Counted from the first letter of the stretch, positions 34,438-57,439 are shown. The stretch is 64,000 nucleotides of DNA from Phaseolus vulgaris (GCF_000499845.2 NC_023753.2:3928791-3992790); one strand, 5' to 3'. Notes: a model not told the origin generated them from the sequence alone. Numbers and translations are program-made.

Positions 34438-36288
34438 ATGGCAGAGAGAAGAAGCAAAGAGCTTCTGCAGTTGGAGCATAAGGGCACGCCCCTTTCTTCC
34501 TTAGGTCTGTGTCTTTCTTCAATGGAATTTGTTTTCTTGTTTTTCTTTTTCTTGGGAACTCATGATGAAGTTGTCTTTGTTTGTGCAGAATCTGCTCTTC
34601 TTCTAAGTGGCAATAAAAGAGAAGCAGACACTCAAACTAGGAGCTTGCCCTCTCATGGCACGCCCCTCACTGCTCCACTTCCCCCAAGCCAACGTACTGT
34701 TTCAAATTCATCCCAAGTCTTTTAAATTTTACATGTTTTTTTCAAGGCATGCCTCATATATTGGTTAATCCCTCCAAAGTTAAAGTTGCTTGTGCATGCT
34801 AGTTATTCAACCTGCTAATGTTTCTTTTCCGTAATTTTAGTAAGTTAACTGATGACTGAAATACCTCTCTATGCCTAGTGTCAACCATTACGATACCTCT
34901 CGTGCTGTGCACAATACCCTTTCAACTACTTCGGAATCAATAGATTTAATTAATAGTATTATATTTGTTAACGATTTGTATAATTTTTCTAGAATTACCC
35001 TTAGAACTATTAGATTTCATTTTTTGGTTCCGGACTAGCTCAAGGTAATGATCATGTACCTCCGAGGAGAGTCTCTTGATTTGAGCCTTCAAGTTAGATG
35101 CTACGGGTTTGATGCTCTTTAAGTGGTCTTCTTGTTGGGTACGATAACGGGAGGCCAATTGCAAGGATTCTAAGGCTTATGTTAGTGAAAGCCAAGTTAA
35201 GAGGTGGCTAAGATTAGAGAAATAGAACACCTTATGCAGGCTAATGTGAAACATTTTCAGTCTCTTGGTCTGTGCATGATGGTCTCAGTTGGGTTTTTTT
35301 CTGTCTGTTCATGTGGGTTTTTGTAATTGTCTTACAACTATTTTGTATATTATTGGTCTCTCGAGAAATTTTCATCACTTAATTGGTAAACTTTTGGTTT
35401 GAAGGAAGGTGACAGACAGAAAAAAGATAATGTTGCCTTTTACCTGAATAATATTCCACTCTTCAATTGGGTTTATATTAATTACACTTCCCATTTATAT
35501 TTTGCTTATAAGCATTGGTCTAGTTACTTTCAGAATGTAGCACAACTCTTAAGAAGACGAAGTTTTGAAATTTTGTTTGGTGATGCAGTTTTAGGGAAGG
35601 TTAAAGACTTCCTGGGAGTAATGTCAGAAGCAAATAAGCGGCTGGAACTTGATGCAAAGGTTAAATCTGGGTTTCTGATCGAATCCATTTTTTTCACTAC
35701 TTTTCAACTGTTTTGTCTCTCTACTTTTTTTCTGTATTTCATAGCTCTAAATATATACATAGACACACATTTATAAATATATTATTATCTGTAGGACAAT
35801 CCAGAGAATTATGATATTGAAGAGCTAACTGGAAATGAATCCGAAGTTATTGAAATGGTCAGTGTCAGTCGCTCTATTTTCTATCTTTGTATATCTAGCT
35901 GTTTATATATTACTGATTTGCAAATAGTGAATGAAATTATTATTTTTTCTTTCATTTTCAATTCTTGCAGGATTTGATGCTTGGTGTCGCTGATCTTAAA
36001 ACACCGGAGGCAGTGGCTGCTGCTGAATCTGCAATTTCCACTTGTCAGCCTGTGATTCCATTGGCTGCTGATGGTAGTGAAACAGATTCCGAGGATAGTG
36101 GTGCTGATGATGACAGTGAGGATGATGAAAATGAAAGCAGTGATAATTACTGTAAGGATGGAATCAATGGTGAAAATGGAAATGGGTCAGTAATTAAAGA
36201 ATCTATTTCTGGTGAGGATAATATTCAGGAAAAACAAAAGGGAACTGGGCAATCCAAAAAACGTTCGAGGATAGTTGAGCTCTCATGA
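34438..36288 (+). CDS. Plant NOPCHAP1-like (DUF4598) snoRNP assembly factor, 207 aa, five exons
   Basis: Exons with consistent phases: 34438-34504, 34589-34693, 35589-35659, 35795-35857, 35971-36288. The first 57 residues are variable. Residues about 58-115 match the pattern of the human NOPCHAP1 (C12orf45) core: a helix ending in F-L-x-x-M-x-x-A-N-x-x-L, then NYDIEELTGNESEVIEMDL, where the human protein has a similar N-I-E...K-V-I-Q-M-D block. A very acidic Ser/Asp/Glu tract follows at about 136-162 and a basic end KKRSR. In animals this protein links NOP58 to the R2TP complex during box C/D snoRNP assembly; the same nuclear role here is inferred from similarity seen by eye. The donor after exon 3 (GTTAAA) is weak. 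The third intron boundary and the exact start should be checked with RNA. Confidence 0.75.
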
Positions 36289-37084
36289 GCCTGACGGGTT
36301 TTTGAGGAGTAGAGTCTCGTGTTAAAACAATTTACTGAAATTATTTCGACCAGTCATGTTATATTCATACATCTGGTGTGTTTGACTTGTGCTGAATTGG
36401 AATATAACATAGCAGCCCACACACACGCTTGAGATGATGCTGTGGGAAAAAATTTCATTCTTCGAAATGTATCTACGGCCTCTACGGGCGGGGCAACTGG
36501 TAAAGGGACAATGCTTGCTTGCATGTCTTCATTGTACAGTTCTCTATTTTTAAATTATTGCGTACGTACATTGTTTAAGTTACCGTCCTTTTTAATTTTT
36601 CTTCCTCTCAGCGAATGAGAAAAGAAGATAATACAGAATAGGCAAATTTGCTGAAAAAAAAAAACAGAATAGACAAAGCACATGTCACCACACGAGCTGT
36701 GATAAAAAAAAAACAAATATTGTAGGAAATAGCAGTATTAAAAATAAGTTTTGTCAGTGATTTAGTTGAAACTTTTTTGTCCATCTGTTGAAAACTTTAC
36801 TTAGTTGCACAATATCATCCTGTTGAAAATGGAGATTCTGGGAATTTTTTTGTCCCGATGAATTCAGCGGACACAGAATATAAGCCAAGCATAGCTACTA
36901 GCAGAACTCCCACAGCATACGTTTTATAATTATAACAAACTGAGGGTCACACATTGCAAGTTTCTCTCTCACTTTGAACAAAGGAACGTTTAGTGTGTCT
37001 ATACAAGACTAGGAAAGAACAACTTCCACGTGTTCCGCTACCCTGCACTTTGGTTGAAGATTTGACTTTATTTATTGTGAAAAT
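36289..37084. other. Intergenic region
   Basis: 3' flank of the NOPCHAP1-like gene, then unremarkable sequence up to the first CRK relic. No gene recognised. Confidence 0.6.
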
Positions 37085-37315
37085 CTAGCAAAGGTATGGG
37101 TCAGTAACTGAAGTCTTATCGATCTATTCTTCAGATGATCTAGTTGTTTGTGCACTTGATCATCCTTGAATTACAGTCCATTAATTGCATGTCTTCAAGA
37201 TCTAGAGGTCAATCCGTAGAAAATGTAGGTTCCAGAGGCACTTGGAGAGTGATAGAATGGCTATTAACCAAAGAAAGGTTCAATTCCATGGTGGGTCTTG
37301 CAGCTACATTTTCTT
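37085..37315 (-). pseudogene. Relic of a CRK last exon
   Basis: On the minus strand this stretch aligns by eye with the last exons of the CRKs at 37852 and 47110, from the stop (CTA on + at 37085) back to the segment for AARPTM. It has many changes and small indels and is not open. Its end at 37315 coincides within a few bases with the left edge of the tandem duplication. Confidence 0.75.
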
Positions 37316-37851
37316 GAAATAATAGACTCTAAAATTCGTGAAATAATGCATTGACTTGTTAAAAGGTCTTAGTCTTCCATTCCTTACTTCACATCTTCCT
37401 ATGGAAACTGTGGTCCTTTTTCATAGTGTAGTGGACTACTGCTCCTCTCATATTTTTCATCATCCCTCAATTATTTATTTGAAAACTTATTTCAAAATTG
37501 TAAATTTAAAGAAATTTATTTAAAATTAGTAATTTTATCATTTATGTACTAGTAAATTTTCAACATCATTACAATCTCACATAAATTTGAACATTTATAT
37601 AAAAGGCTCCTTCAATGATAAGATGGTAGAGGGAAGTGTTTACTTTAATTTAATTTTACAAATTCTATAATTAATATTTAAAACATGCATTCAATAACAT
37701 TTCTCCTTCCAAACTTAGAAAAAGAACATTAAACAGCAGCTTAACAACAAGCAACGAACATGTATAAGCAATTAAACAAATGTTGTAAATAGTAACATTG
37801 ATTTGAGATTCTTTTTAATGTCAAGATATAAACTAAAGGGGTGAGGAAAAT

Positions 37852-42807
<4,956 letters not shown>

Positions 42808-45654
42808 GTTGATTGTTTTGTGATGTGAGGAATAAGAAGTAAGGAAAAAATGGGATAACAGGAGTCTCTTTTAGATAGAATAAGCTTAGTGATTAGCTCA
42901 ATCGAACTTTCATAGTTGCTTCAACTATCATTGACGTTTTCAATTTCACTTTCCCTTCCATTTAGTCAGATGCAACACTTTCCATGAAATTTCAACAATT
43001 GATTAATTAGAAGAGTGTACGTTTGAGCTACATTAATTATTTTTTTTCATTTATATCCTTATTTTTGTACTTAAATTACATAAATGCATTATAATGTAAA
43101 AAATAAGAATAATTTTTTTTTTCTTATAAACAATGTATTAATTTAAAATAAAATATATTAGTTTTCTTAGGTCTCCTAAAAATATCATTAAAACTACACT
43201 TCAAAAAACAGAGGGAGTAAGTCGTAACAACGAAATTATACAAACATCTTAAGCCATCAACAATATTATACCCATTAAATATTAATTTGATTTTACACTC
43301 TTTAATTTTAGAAAATTACACTTATTTTCCTGATCTTAAATAAAATTGTTTCATAAACGGTGAGTTTCACGTATTTAAATAAAATTGTTTTATAAGAATA
43401 ATATTCATATATACAACTAAAAAATTATAGAAAAACCATAAAAATGTAATTAAAAAATAATTTATTGAAATAATTTTAAATATAAAATATAAAATAGTTA
43501 TTTAACAGCGTAATTCTACTAAAAATGAGTAATAAAAAAATTTATGATGAAAAAAACTAAAAGTGTCTCTAATTTGAAGTGAGTTGTGAGAAAGAATGGG
43601 TCTGTGTTCATTATTCTGCCATATGAAAAGTGTAGTATTTCCCTGCACTCGTCAAGAACTATGGCCTGGTCCACCTTCGTTTCTGTGATGTTTCTTCCTC
43701 GGATCGATAGGGAGTTACGTGGACTCATATCCATTACAAGTTTTGATAATTTTATATTTTTATGAACCTATTTTTTGTTAAATTATTATGAGAAAGAAAA
43801 CAATAAACACATTTTTTTTGCCTTAATAGATAAACTAAGATGAAGAAATTATTTTAAATATAAACTCCAAGTAAGTATGCAAGTAGGTATGTCCAGTCCA
43901 GATAAAAAAAAAATTGATGTGAATAATAATTTTAATAAAATTGTATTTATTTATTAAAGATATTTATAGTGTCTTAAAATGAATATTGTTATTTGGTGTT
44001 GGTGGGTGAAGGAAAATGACATGTGTCTTAAAGTGTCTTAAATATGAAAGAAAGAAAGATGAAAAGTCAGCCGTTTGAACAGATGGAAAACGAGGAAAAA
44101 CAAAGGAAAAAGATAAATTTTATCCACAAAATCTACCAGAAAACCAGAGCATCTGTGTTATTTAGGTTCCTTTAATTAATTTCTCTAATATTTCACTTTA
44201 TATATTTCAAAGTTATTTTAAAAATACTTTAATTGCTTGTTCAGTTATTTTAATTTTAAAATTATAAAAAATTACACGGTCTATTTTAATAAATATTAAT
44301 AAAAAAATCCAAACACTATTTTAGGTGTCCCGTTTTAATTCAGTTCATCATTCATTCACTCACTAAAGAGGGATTGAAAGTTTGGGTCCATCTCGTCATA
44401 GGAGTTACCGTATTAATTCTTTTAATTGTATAAATTTATTATTTTTATTTAAAAATTATATATGTTAAAAGTATACTTTATTTATAAATATTTTTAAGTC
44501 TTTAATTAATTAATCAATATATCTAATTAATAATTAAATAAATATATTGAAAATGATTTTATTATAATTAATAATTAAAATTTAATTTATAAATATTAAT
44601 TATTTAATTTTTAGTATCTTTCAAATATTAAATAAATTATTAAAATTTTAAATTATTTTTATTTTTAATTAAAAAATAATAGACAGAAGATGTTATTACA
44701 TGTTGATGAATTAAAGGTATAAAACTCATCCCCTTAAATTAGTGGCGGATTGACACAACGACCTACTTCATAACGTGTCTGAATTTTTATTTTTTTTATA
44801 ACTAATATATATATATATATTATTAAAGTAATCTTATTGTTAAAATTAATTCTTTAAAATTAAACTTTCTAAACCTTCATATATTAATTATATGTATTTA
44901 AATATGGGGATTTATTTATTTTTAATTTATGTGGATTCCCACTATTTGTTACTTTATTTTATTTTTCTACTAGATTATGAATTAAAAATTTTACTTTTTA
45001 ATTTTTTTATTAAATTAAAGTTAAAGATGAATTTTTATTAACAATTTATATGAGTTATTTTTACTATTGATGCTCCAAATTATAAAAAAAAAATCTGCCC
45101 AAAGTCAATAAGAAAGTCGCTTGAAGAAAAAGTAAAAGTAATAGTTTATAACAACTTTATAATTGATTTAATATTATTAAAATAAAATAAAAAAACAGAT
45201 AGAAGTGTTTTTTTATTAATATAATCAATTAAGAATAGTTATAAAACGGAACATTCATAATTAATTATGATGTATTTTTTATTATAACAATAATAAATAA
45301 TTGACAAATATCATATTATTAAAAATAATTTTTTATATTTATTTTTTATAATTTAATAATATATTGTATTCATTTATTGATCACAATTTTTTTCTTTTTC
45401 CTTTCTTTTATTTATTTTCTCCATAAAATCATCATAAAAGAATATGGATAGAAACATAAAGGAAGGTGCTTGAATGAAAGACAAGGGTTGTGCCACAAAG
45501 ATTTGGAGATTTTTCAGTGAACATAGAAGCAAAGCATGTAAACTTAAGCTTCATATTAACACACTTTGTAGGTAGGCTTAACCAGGGACATAACAATCCA
45601 AACATTGATAAGCGTGTAACTTAAGCTTCAAATTATCACTATTGTATCAAATTC
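42808..45654. other. Upstream region of CRK A
   Basis: Contains the promoter of CRK A and AT-rich sequence matching the region upstream of CRK B. Near 43195-43219 is AACAGAGGGAGTAAG, resembling one end of a Stowaway-type MITE, of which no complete copy was seen. The base run GCATG at 45534-45538 is the empty counterpart of the copia 2 target site. Confidence 0.6.
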
Positions 45655-45801
45655 TTACGAGGATATGTCTCAGTAATTAAAGCCTCATCCACTGAATATT
45701 GACTTGTTTGTGGATTCACTCGATCCTTTTCCCTTGAATTATGCTCCGATGCAACATGTTTGGAAAGCTTCTTGTTCTACTGTCCACAACAAATGCAGGT
45801 T
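45655..45801 (-). pseudogene. Duplicated 3' fragment of CRK C last exon
   Basis: Matches the end of CRK C (57706-57860) from the stop codon to AATGCAGGTT, with a few substitutions and small deletions that break the frame. It is the right edge of duplication unit A: sequence beyond 45801 is unrelated. Confidence 0.85.
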
Positions 45802-46557
45802 GATAGTGGGGAAAATAGAGGATATGTTATGTTTCATACACAATCTTCCCATTCAATTGTATTTCTAAATATTCACTACTATATGATGAATTTCTCTCTC
45901 AACGTCATTAATGTCATTGAACTAGTCACATATGAGAATAAGAATTTCATCTTATCTTCTCTCTTATTAAGTCCTTCTATTTTTTCACAATATATAGATA
46001 TTAAAAAACAGTTTAAAAAAATTGTGGATTAGTTGGTTTCTGTATTTTCATTAAGATATGAGTCATCTTTAACAATACAAGAAAATTAAAAATTAATTTT
46101 AAAGAAAAAAATATTGTTACTATAATAATTAAATTAATAATTTTTTTAGTATCTAAAATGATTTTTAATTTAATTATTATAACAACTAATTTAGTCACTA
46201 CAACATTAAAAGAGAACTAGACAACAAAATATTTTGAAAACATTATTTATTAGAGATTACTATATATTCATGGTTAATATTTTTTAAATCAATCAATTTA
46301 CCATAGTTGATTGCTATATTGTTAAAAGAAATAATTTTCGTTTCTTTTTATTTCCTTTTTCTTTTCCTGGTCATCGTTCATCGTTCACACGTTTACGAAA
46401 TATAAAAGGATAAAGGTGCTGGAATGTGGGGAAGTGGTTGACGTGAAAATAGAAAAGTTGAAATTAAACGCAGGCATTGATTAAGTGGGTCCAATTCCGT
46501 GACCTACACTGCAGAGTTTTAGTTGTCTTGTTTTTTTGTGGTGTAAAGTAAATTAAA
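45802..46557. other. Spacer between duplication units, origin unknown
   Basis: About 756 bases that match neither edge of the duplicated units nor any CRK part. AT-rich; the frame at 45760-46032 is a chance reading. A simple tandem duplication would leave no such filler. Confidence 0.6.
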
Positions 46558-47109
46558 TAAAAGAATAGACTCTAAAATTAGTCAAATAATGCATTGACTT
46601 GTTAAAAGGTCTTAGTCTTCCATTCCTTACTTCACATCTACCTATGAAAAACTGTGGTCCTCTTTCATAGTGTAGTGGACTACTGCTCCTCTCATATTTT
46701 TCATCATCCCTCAGTTATTTATTTGAAAACTTATTTCAAAATTGTAAATTTAAATTAATTCTTTTTTACTTGTAAATCTAAAGTAATTTATTTTAAATTA
46801 GTAATTTTATCATTTATGTATTAGTAAATTTTTAACATCATTACAATCTCACATAAATTTGAACATTTATAAAAAAAGGTTCCTAAGATGGTAGAGGGAA
46901 GTGTTTAGTTTAATTTAATTTTACAAATTCTGTAATTAATATTTATTATTCAATAACATTTCTCCTTCCAAACTTAAAAAAAATAAAAATTTAAACAGCA
47001 GCTTATACAACACGAACATGCATAGGGAATCAAACAGATGTTGTAATTAGTAACATTGGTTTGAGATTCTTTATAATCTCAAGATATAAACTAAAGGGGT
47101 GATGAAAAT

Positions 47110-51450
<4,341 letters not shown>

Positions 51451-54298
51451 GTTGATTGTTTTGTGATGTGAGGAATAAGAAGTAAGGAAAAAATGGGATA
51501 ACAGGAGCCTCTTTTAGATAGAATAAGCTTAGTGATTAGCTCAATCAAACTTTTATAGTGGCTACCTTGTTCATGTATCATTTCACAAATGCAACACTTT
51601 CCATGAAATTTCAACAAAAATATCATTAAAACTCCACTTAAAAAAACAGAGGGAGTAAATCGTAACAAAGAAATTCTACAAACATCTTATATCATCAACA
51701 ATATTACACCCATATTAATTTTATTTTACACTTTTTAATTTTAGAAAATTACACTTATTTTTCCGAATTTTATTTAAATGTAACAAAAGAGATGAGTGTC
51801 ATTTTCTTAATTAAAATTGTTTCATAAAAGGTGAGTTTCACGTATTTAAATAAAATTGTTTTATAAGAATAATATTTATATATACAACTAAAATATTATA
51901 CAAAAATCATAAAAATGTAATTAAAAAATAATTTATTGAAATCATTTTAAATATCAAATATAAAGTATTATTTATTTAACAGCGTAATTCTATTAAAAAT
52001 GAGTAATCTCCTTTCTCAGAAAGCCTTTCTGTTTAAAAAATTTATAATGAAAAATACTAGTGTTTCTAATGTGCACTGAGTTGTCAGAAAGAATGGGTCT
52101 GTGTTCATATTATTCTGCCATGTGAAAAGTGTAGCATTTCCCTGGACTCATCGTGAACTATGGGATGGTCCAACTTTGTTTCTGTGATGTTTCTTCCTTG
52201 GATCGATAGGGAGTTATGTGTGGTGGATGACTCAATTCCATTAAAAGTTTTGATAATTTTATATTTTTATGAACCTATTTTATTGTTAAATTATTATGAG
52301 AAAAAAACAACAACAAAAAATTGCCTTAATAAATATCAGGATGAACTAAGATGAAGAGATCATTTTAAATATAAACTCCAAGTAAGTATGCAAGTAGGTA
52401 TGTCCAGATAAAATTTTTTGATGAGAATAATAATTTTAATAAAATTGTATTTATTTATTAAAGATGTTTATAGTGTCTTAATATGAATATGGTCAGTGTT
52501 GTGTGGGTGGGTGAAGAAAAAGTATGCAAAGAATGAGTGACAATGAAGAAAGCAAGATGAAAAGTCAGCCGATTGAACAGATAGAAAAGGAAGGAAACAA
52601 AGGGAACGCGCAAGAGAAAACATCAATTTTATCCACGAAATCTACAAGAAAACCAGAGCATCTGTGTTATTTAGGTTCCTTTAATCAATTTCTCTAACAT
52701 TTCACTTTATATTTCAAAGTTATTTCAAAAATGCTTTATAATTGCTTCTTTAATTATTTTAATTTTAAAATTATAAAAAATTACGCTGTCTAATTTAATA
52801 ATATTAATAACAAATCCAAACACTATTTTAGGTGTCCCGTTTTAATTCAGTTCATCATTCATTCACGGCAATTGCTCCCTCCACCCAACACTTTTGAATC
52901 CCAACACAATTTAAAAAATTCCAAAAATATTCTTTATTGAAATGAAAATTCAGAATTGGAATTAAAAATAATACATTTTAAAAAAAATTATCAGAAAGAC
53001 ATTATTGTATTCCGAAAAAAATATTATTTTCATTTTTCCGACGGTAATTGGGTGCAGTAATATTAGTACAGGAAGCAATTCCTTCACTAAAGAGGGATTG
53101 AAAGTTTGGGTCCATCTTGTCGTAGGAGTTACCGTGTTAATTCTTTTAGTTGTATAAATTTATTATTTGTATTTAAAAAATATATATGTTAAAAGTATAC
53201 TTTATTTATAAATATTTTTAAGTTTTTAATTAATTAATAATTAAATAAATATATTGAAAATGATTTTATTATAATTAATAATTAAAATTTAATTTATAAA
53301 TATTAATTATTTAATTTGTAGTATCTTTCAAATATTAAATAAATTATTAAATTATTTTTATTTTTAATTAAAAAATAATAGACCGAAGATGTCAATGCAT
53401 ATTGATGAATTAAAAGTATGAAATTCATCCCTTAAATTAGTGGCGGATTGACACAACGACCTACTTCATAACGTGTCTGAATTTTTATTTTTCTATAACT
53501 AAAATATATATTATTAAAGTAATCTTATTGTAAAATATAATTATATAAAATTAAACTTTCTAAACCTTCATATATTAATTATATGTATTTAAATATGGGG
53601 ATTTATTTATTTTTAATTTATGTGGATTCCCACTATTTGTTACTTTATTTTATTTTTCTACTAGATTATGAATTAAATTTTTTACTCTTTTAATTTTTTT
53701 ATTAAATTAATGTTAAAGATGAATTTTTATTAACAATATATATGAGTTATTTTTATTATTGATGCTCCAAAATATAAAGAAATATAAATTTTCTGCCCAA
53801 AGTCAATAAGAAAGTCGCTTGAAGAAAACGTAAAAGTAATAGTTTATAACAACTTTATAATTGGTTTTATATTATTAAAAAAAAAACAGATTGAAGTGTT
53901 TTTTTATTAATATAATAAAATAAAAAACAGATTGAAGTGTTTTTTTATTAATATAATCAATTAAGAATAGTTATAAAACGGCACATTCATAATTATGATG
54001 TATTTTTTATTATAACAATAATAAATAATTGAAAAAGATCATATTATTAAGAATAAATAAATTATTAGTAATTAAAAATAAATTTTTATATTTATTTTTC
54101 TAATTAAATAATATATTTTATGCATTTATTGATCACAATTTTTTTCTTTTTCCTTTCTTTTATTTATTTTCTCCATAAAAGGCATCATAAAATAATATGG
54201 ATAGAAACATAAAGGAAGGTGCTTGAATGAAGGACAAGGGTTGTGACTGTCACGGTTTGTAGAAGAGTTCGAGATTTTTCAGTGAACTTAGAAGCATG
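51451..54298. other. Upstream region of CRK B
   Basis: Promoter side of CRK B and AT-rich sequence paralogous to 42808-45538. It holds the MITE-like insert at 52867-53082 and a local 45-50 base duplication near 53880-53960 that unit A has only once. Confidence 0.6.
52867..53082. mobile_element. MITE-like insert in unit B, 216 bp
   Basis: Absent from unit A. The ends are an imperfect inverted repeat (GGCAATTGCTCCCT at left; GGAATTGCTTCCT on the opposite strand at right). TTCAC flanks it on both sides (52862-52866, 53083-53087) as a likely 5-base target duplication. No coding capacity; family not recognised. Confidence 0.65.
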
Positions 54299-54325
54299 TG
54301 TTACTGTGACTCAGAGAGAGGAAAA
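54299..54325 (-). repeat. 3' LTR remnant of copia element 2, about 27 bp
   Basis: Matches the last about 27 bases of the 113-bp LTR with one mismatch (CTCTCTGAGTCACAGTAACA here, CTCTTTGAGTCACAGTAACA there). Joined to coding sequence of RT at a shared TTTCCTCTC-like word. Confidence 0.88.
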
Positions 54326-57300
54326 CCAGGACCTAGGTGCTTGCTTGAGGCCATAGATAGCCTTGTGTAATTGACATACAAGAGTGGGATCAAAGGAGAT
54401 AAAACCTGGTGGTTGCTGCATATACACACGTTCATTTAGATCACCATGGAGGAAAGCATTATCAATGTCCACTTGACGAATAGCCCAGTTATTTGTAACA
54501 ACATGTGAAAGAACAATACGAATCGTGGTGGGTTTGACTACAGGACTGAAGGTCTCACTGTAGTCAAGTCCCTCAATTTGATTGAAGCCTTTGACAACAA
54601 GGCGTGCCTTGCAACGTTGAAAGGAGCCATCTGCATGCAATTTGGTTTTAAAAATCCATTTACAACCTACCAGAGAGGCATTGGATGAGAGAGCAGTGAG
54701 AGTCCACGTTTTGTTTTTGAGGAGAGCTTGATACTCATTAGTCATTGCTTGGGACCATATAGGAGAAGGAATAGTAGAAACAACAGTATAAATTTTGGGT
54801 TTAATGATGCCTACCTTGGCACGAGTGGTCATGGGATGAGTGTTAGTAGGAGGAGGAATAGAAGGAAGACATTCAATATTACCAGTTGCAGAAGCACCAA
54901 TGTCAGTAATAGAATTGCCAATGGTACCAGTTGCAGAAGCACCAATGTCAGTAGTAGAATTGCTATCAGAAACAACATGCTCATTAACAGAGTTAGTATT
55001 TGTATGAACAACAGTCAAGGTGGGTGAAATATCATGTGTGTGCTTATGAGAAACAATAAGCATAACAAAACTATTTGAGTCTTTATTATATGGAAAAGTA
55101 GTTTCACCAAAAGGAACATGACGAGAAACATTAGTCTTACCAGTGGGCATGAGACATATATAGCCTCTATTAGTTGGACTATATCCAAGAAAGAGAGAAC
55201 ATTGTGATCTAAAATCAAACTTATTATTATTATAGGGGCGTAAATTGGGATAACAAGCACAACCAAACACTTTGAAAACATTATAATCAGGTTTGCGTTT
55301 AAACAACATAGCATAAGGGTTATCACCATTCAACACAGGGGTGGGAAGATCATTGATAATGTGGGTGGAAGTGATGAAGGCTTCTGCCCAGAAACGACGA
55401 GGCAATGAAGCAGTGGCAAGAAGCGTTAGGCCCATATCAAACAATATGCATGTGCTTTCGTTCTACATATTCATTTTGTTCATGGGTGTAGGGACATGTA
55501 AGTCTATGGTGAATGCCATAATGTTCAAGGAAAGGTTTAAGACAAAGAAATTCTTTGGCATTATCAGTTTGAATAGAGCAAAGTTTAGAATTTGTTTGGT
55601 TTTCAGCAAAACTTTTGAATTTTTTAAACACAGAGGAAACCTGAGATTTAGTATGAAGAACGTATATCCATGTATATTTGGTGTAAGCATCTAGAAAAGA
55701 GATGTAATACCTTGCACCATTGGAAGCAGGTATAGGAGCAGGACCCCAAACATCAGCAAACACAAGTTCCAAAGGACGAGAGTAAATGGTAATAGAAGAA
55801 GTAAAAGGAAGTTGTTTATTTTTACCAAGCATACAAGCAGAGCAAAATTTGATATCAGAAGAACAACGTATATTACAATGTTGTAAAATTTGTTTTAATG
55901 TGCCAGAATGACAGTGACCAAAACTTTCATGCTAGATATTGGTTGTGAGTTTATTATCTACAAATGAAGTATGAAAAACAGAGGACATATGAGGAGTGTG
56001 CATGGTTGGAAAGGTGTAGAGACCATCCTTAAGAATTTCGCGAAGAAGAACTTTGTTTGTAGCCTGATCAACAACACAACAATGGTTAGCATGGAATTGA
56101 AAATACACATGATTGTCACGAGCAAACTGAGAAACACTAAGTAAGTTCTTGGTTATCAGCGGAACATGTAATAGATTGCGCAATAATAAGGGTTTATCCG
56201 TGAGAGAAGAACGAAAAATTGCAGACCTAGTATTAGCAATAAAGAAACCTGAGCCATTACCCATTTTAACAGTTTCAGTGTCGTTGTAAGGTTGCTTGGT
56301 TGAGTAGACAGTGGGATCTTTCGTTACATGATGTGTAGCACCACTGTCAGGGTACCAAAGTGGATCCTCAGTGGTGGAATGAATACCCAGAAGAGACGCA
56401 TGGCTGGGTTCAGGGTCTGAGATCGAAAACTGAGAAAAATTAGCACGAGGAGGTGGATTGGGTTTGTGGTCATACCATTGCCAGCACTGGAGAGCAGCAT
56501 GACCATATTTGCCACAAACTTGACACGTTGGTTTGGAAGAGGTCCAAGAACCACGGGCTTGAGAACGGGAGAAGCGAGAACCACGTGCAAAATTTTGGGA
56601 GCGAGAAAACCCACGACCACCACGATTGCTATGGAACTTGAGATTGGCTTTGTCATTGGTGGGATTCGAAGGCGTCCAAGTTGAGAGAGCGGCAGTGGCA
56701 GGAAAACTGAGAGGATCGAGTTGATGATGGCGTTCAAGATGTTCTTCTTGTAATAGAAGCAGAGCTTCAATCTATGCAACTTTGTAAGGATCAGTTCTAG
56801 ACAAAATGGAAGCAACAAAGGGATCAAAATCAGGAGGAAGACCATCAAGAATGGTTTCAATGTGATCTTCAACAGATATTGGGGCACCAACGGCAGCCAG
56901 CGCATCCACCGCGCGTTTGATATCCAAAACATATGCGAAGATAGAACGATCTTTCTTTGGATTCTTTAAAAGGAGTTTCAATTTCTTGATCTGGGCTCGA
57001 GTATGAGAAGAAAAATACGTGTTTAGCGTCTGCCAAATCTGTGCAGCAGAGGTAAGACCCACCATTTGGGTTAAAATCGGAGTGGTCATGGACGCCAAAA
57101 GCCACGCAACCAACAAATTATCTTGTTGCTTGTAAGAGATGAAGGAAAGATTGGGGCTGAGGGTTCCATCGGCCGCAGAAAGACAGCGTGGAGGAACGTT
57201 AGTTCCGTCAAGAAACGAGGAGAGCAGCAACCCATCAACAGTGGCTAGAACCTGTTGTTTCCACAACAGAAAATTTTCGTCATCCAGTTTGAGCGGAATA

Positions 57301-57410
57301 GGAGTGGTAAGGTGATGTAGGGAGACGGAGGAGGAACTCTTGGTGGGGAGAACCTGGGTGGACGAAGATGATGATGTAGAAGAAGAGGAAGAAGAAGGAG
57401 CGGAAGTCAT
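54311..57410 (-). pseudogene. Copia gag-pol remnant of element 2
   Basis: Reading on the minus strand: 57410-56772 gag with a Ser-rich start and an LTR-copia capsid domain (LWKQQVLATVDG, LLASM, RAQIKKLK); a stop at 56772; then a zinc knuckle CX2CX4HX4C (CQVCGKYGHAALQC), the protease motif DSGATHH, GAG-pre-integrase; 55832-55437 integrase core (FADVWGP, QTDNAKE, QNEYVERKH); 55444-54311 the integrase tail and RT up to GLKQAPRSWF. Stops and frame changes near 56772, 55932 and 55440 show decay. The YVDD active site and RNase H are deleted. Confidence 0.88.
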
Positions 57411-57439
57411 GAAAGAAAAGCGGAAAAAAAAACTCTATA

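Noticed and set aside
43195..43219. Complete Stowaway MITE ending in GAGGGAGTA
   Set aside because: Only one end-like word is present, in both units; no opposite end or TA duplication was found.
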